Assembly (NCBI GenBank): GCA_018500075.1
Contig: JAHBAN010000110.1
Span: forward strand, 1 to 6,565
Direction of reading: 5' to 3'
DNA: 6,565 nucleotides
Source of the DNA: Flavobacteriia bacterium
GTDB lineage: Bacteria > Bacteroidota > Bacteroidia > Flavobacteriales > Flavobacteriaceae
Shown: piece after piece, positions 5,517-6,565 of the stretch
Numbering within the stretch: the stretch's first letter is position 1
How the letters are laid out: each line of letters starts with the position of its first letter
Notes under the pieces: model-generated
Told to the model about the DNA's origin: nothing
Seen by the model: only the letters and a program-made list of their open reading frames with translations
Databases searched by the model: none
Translations under genes and position numbers: made by a program

Positions 5517-6230
5517 ATGGACGCTTTGCCAACAGCCACCACAGACTTCCCCGTAATCCATTCCCGCGGCGTCATGGTGCCGCGCGATCCTGCTGTGATG
5601 ACCCCGAAGCTGAGGCGCGCGCTGCGGCTCAACGGCTATGAGGCCAAAGAGGTCAACGCCGCGCTGAAATGTGTGGCCGATGGCGACACCGTGCTCGAAC
5701 TGGGCGGCGGCATCGGCTTTGTCTCGACATTTCTGGCCAAAAAACGCGCGCTCAAAGCCCTTCACACCTATGAAGCCAACCCGCATCTGATCCGCTTTCA
5801 AGCCCAGATGCACGCACTCAACGAGGTCACAACCGTCACGACCCACAACGCCCTGCTGGCCGCGCGCAAGGGCAAGCCGCAGGCCTTTTATGTGCGCGAA
5901 AACTTTCTGGCCTCCTCGCTCTCCCCCGAGGTGCGCGACCAGCCGGTAAAATCGGTCGAAGAGGTCGAGGTCTTGGGCCTTAACACGGTGTTTCGCGCCC
6001 TCAAGCCCGATGTCTTTATCTGCGATATCGAGGGCGCCGAGGCCGAGCTTCTGCCGCATCTCAAATATGACGGCCTGCGCGCCGCGATCATCGAGCTGCA
6101 TCCGCAATGGATCGGCGCGGAGGGTGTGCGCGCGGTCTTTGAGGCGATGCACGCGGCGGGGCTGAGCTACTTCCCGCGCTGGTCTGACCAAAAGGTCGTC
6201 TGCTTTCGCAAGGCCTGGCCGCTCAAGTGA
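5517..6230 (+). CDS. FkbM-family SAM-dependent methyltransferase
   Basis: A 237-residue cytoplasmic methyltransferase. Motif I of the SAM-binding Rossmann fold is VLELGGGIGFVS (59-70), the acidic residue after strand 2 lies in YEANP (85-89), and the FkbM-type CDIEGAE (169-175) and IIELHP (191-196) follow in the usual order. FkbM proteins usually O-methylate sugars or polyketides; here, among glycosyltransferases and a sulfotransferase, a sugar hydroxyl is the likely acceptor. It starts three bases after the upstream stop, and its TGA overlaps the GTG of the next gene (GTGA), so it is cotranscribed. The length is normal for the family, and no signal peptide or membrane segment is seen. The family call is firm; the acceptor is inferred. 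Confidence 0.9.
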   Translation: MDALPTATTDFPVIHSRGVMVPRDPAVMTPKLRRALRLNGYEAKEVNAALKCVADGDTVLELGGGIGFVSTFLAKKRALKALHTYEANPHLIRFQAQMHALNEVTTVTTHNALLAARKGKPQAFYVRENFLASSLSPEVRDQPVKSVEEVEVLGLNTVFRALKPDVFICDIEGAEAELLPHLKYDGLRAAIIELHPQWIGAEGVRAVFEAMHAAGLSYFPRWSDQKVVCFRKAWPLK

Positions 6231-6565
6231 GGGCGCTGGCTGTTCTGACCCTGCGCAACGAGGCGTCCTTCCTGCTGGAATGGCTGGCGCATCACAGAGC
6301 CGTGGGGTTCACCGATTTTCTCGTGTTGTCAAATGCCTGCGACGACGGGACCGACCTCATGCTCGACAGGCTCGAGGCCCTCGGCCTGCTCACCCATCTG
6401 CGCAACGACGGCCCCTATGACAAGGGCGGCATCCAGTTCACCGGTCTCAAGCGCGCCTCAAACCACCCGCTCGCGCGGACAGCCGACTGGATTCTCGCGC
6501 TGGATATCGACGAATTCGTCAATATCCATGTCGGCGATCACAGGCTGCCCGCCCTCTTGGCCGCC
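6227..6565 (+). CDS. Glycosyltransferase, GT2/GT92-like, N-terminal part (runs off window)
   Basis: The frame from GTG 6227 stays open to the window end, giving 113 residues of a third glycosyltransferase of the same family. RNEASFLLEW (10-19) takes the place of the KNE motif with Arg for Lys, NACDDGTD lies at 36-43, and DIDEF at 93-97. The motif spacing is almost that of the 1433 gene, and the run after DIDEF (NIHVGDH...PAL) nearly repeats that gene's, so these two are closer to each other here than either is to the 3156 gene. GTG is chosen because it makes a 4-bp overlap with the FkbM stop and the first strand begins directly after it, just as in the 1433 protein. No clear Shine-Dalgarno is visible, so it probably depends on translational coupling. 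Confidence 0.87.
   Translation, partial: MRALAVLTLRNEASFLLEWLAHHRAVGFTDFLVLSNACDDGTDLMLDRLEALGLLTHLRNDGPYDKGGIQFTGLKRASNHPLARTADWILALDIDEFVNIHVGDHRLPALLAA

Noticed and set aside
5076..6191. Minus-strand open frame of 371 codons opposite gene 3 end and the FkbM gene
   Set aside because: It spans two real genes and their junction on the other strand, with no recognisable domain; it is a codon-bias shadow.

Overview
The window looks like chromosomal (or chromid) DNA of an alphaproteobacterium, most likely Rhodobacterales (Roseobacter/Rhodobacter group). The reasons are high-GC coding sequence with G/C-rich third codon positions, a perfect TTGAT-N4-ATCAA box of the FnrL/FixK type, and protein families of roseobacter flavour. 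This placement is an inference from sequence style, not from a marker gene. Bases 1-19 are not genomic: they are the 19-bp Tn5 mosaic end used in Nextera libraries, so the contig starts with leftover adapter and its first gene is cut there.

Left part (20-1129, minus strand): a two-gene operon for a split YeeE/YedE-type sulfur-compound transporter. A 183-aa half (578-1129) carries the GGCTSGH motif. One base after its stop comes the second half (20-576, cut at the contig end) with the SGFCPGTG motif. A strong AGGAGG sets the first start, and a perfect FNR-type box lies 64 bp upstream of it.

Middle (1130-1432): a 303-bp divergent intergenic region holding the FNR box, a candidate sigma-70 promoter for the rightward genes, a perfect 12-bp inverted repeat whose arms are 75 bp apart, repeated ACATAT half-sites, and a possible 37-codon leader ORF ending in TAATG on the next gene's start.

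Right part (1433-6565, plus strand): a tightly packed glycan-modification operon of five genes with overlaps or a 3-bp gap: glycosyltransferase (KNE...DVDEF type, 343 aa), small PAPS sulfotransferase (231 aa), a 785-aa two-part protein with a sulfotransferase-like but P-loop-less N-terminal region and a C-terminal glycosyltransferase of the same family, an FkbM-type methyltransferase (237 aa), and the start of a third glycosyltransferase of that family that runs off the window. Sugar transfer, sulfation and O-methylation in one transcription unit suggest a decorated (sulfated, methylated) surface or secreted glycan. The two-part gene 3 protein and the recurring glycosyltransferase module are the least ordinary parts. 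No RNA genes, CRISPR, insertion sequences or terminators were seen.
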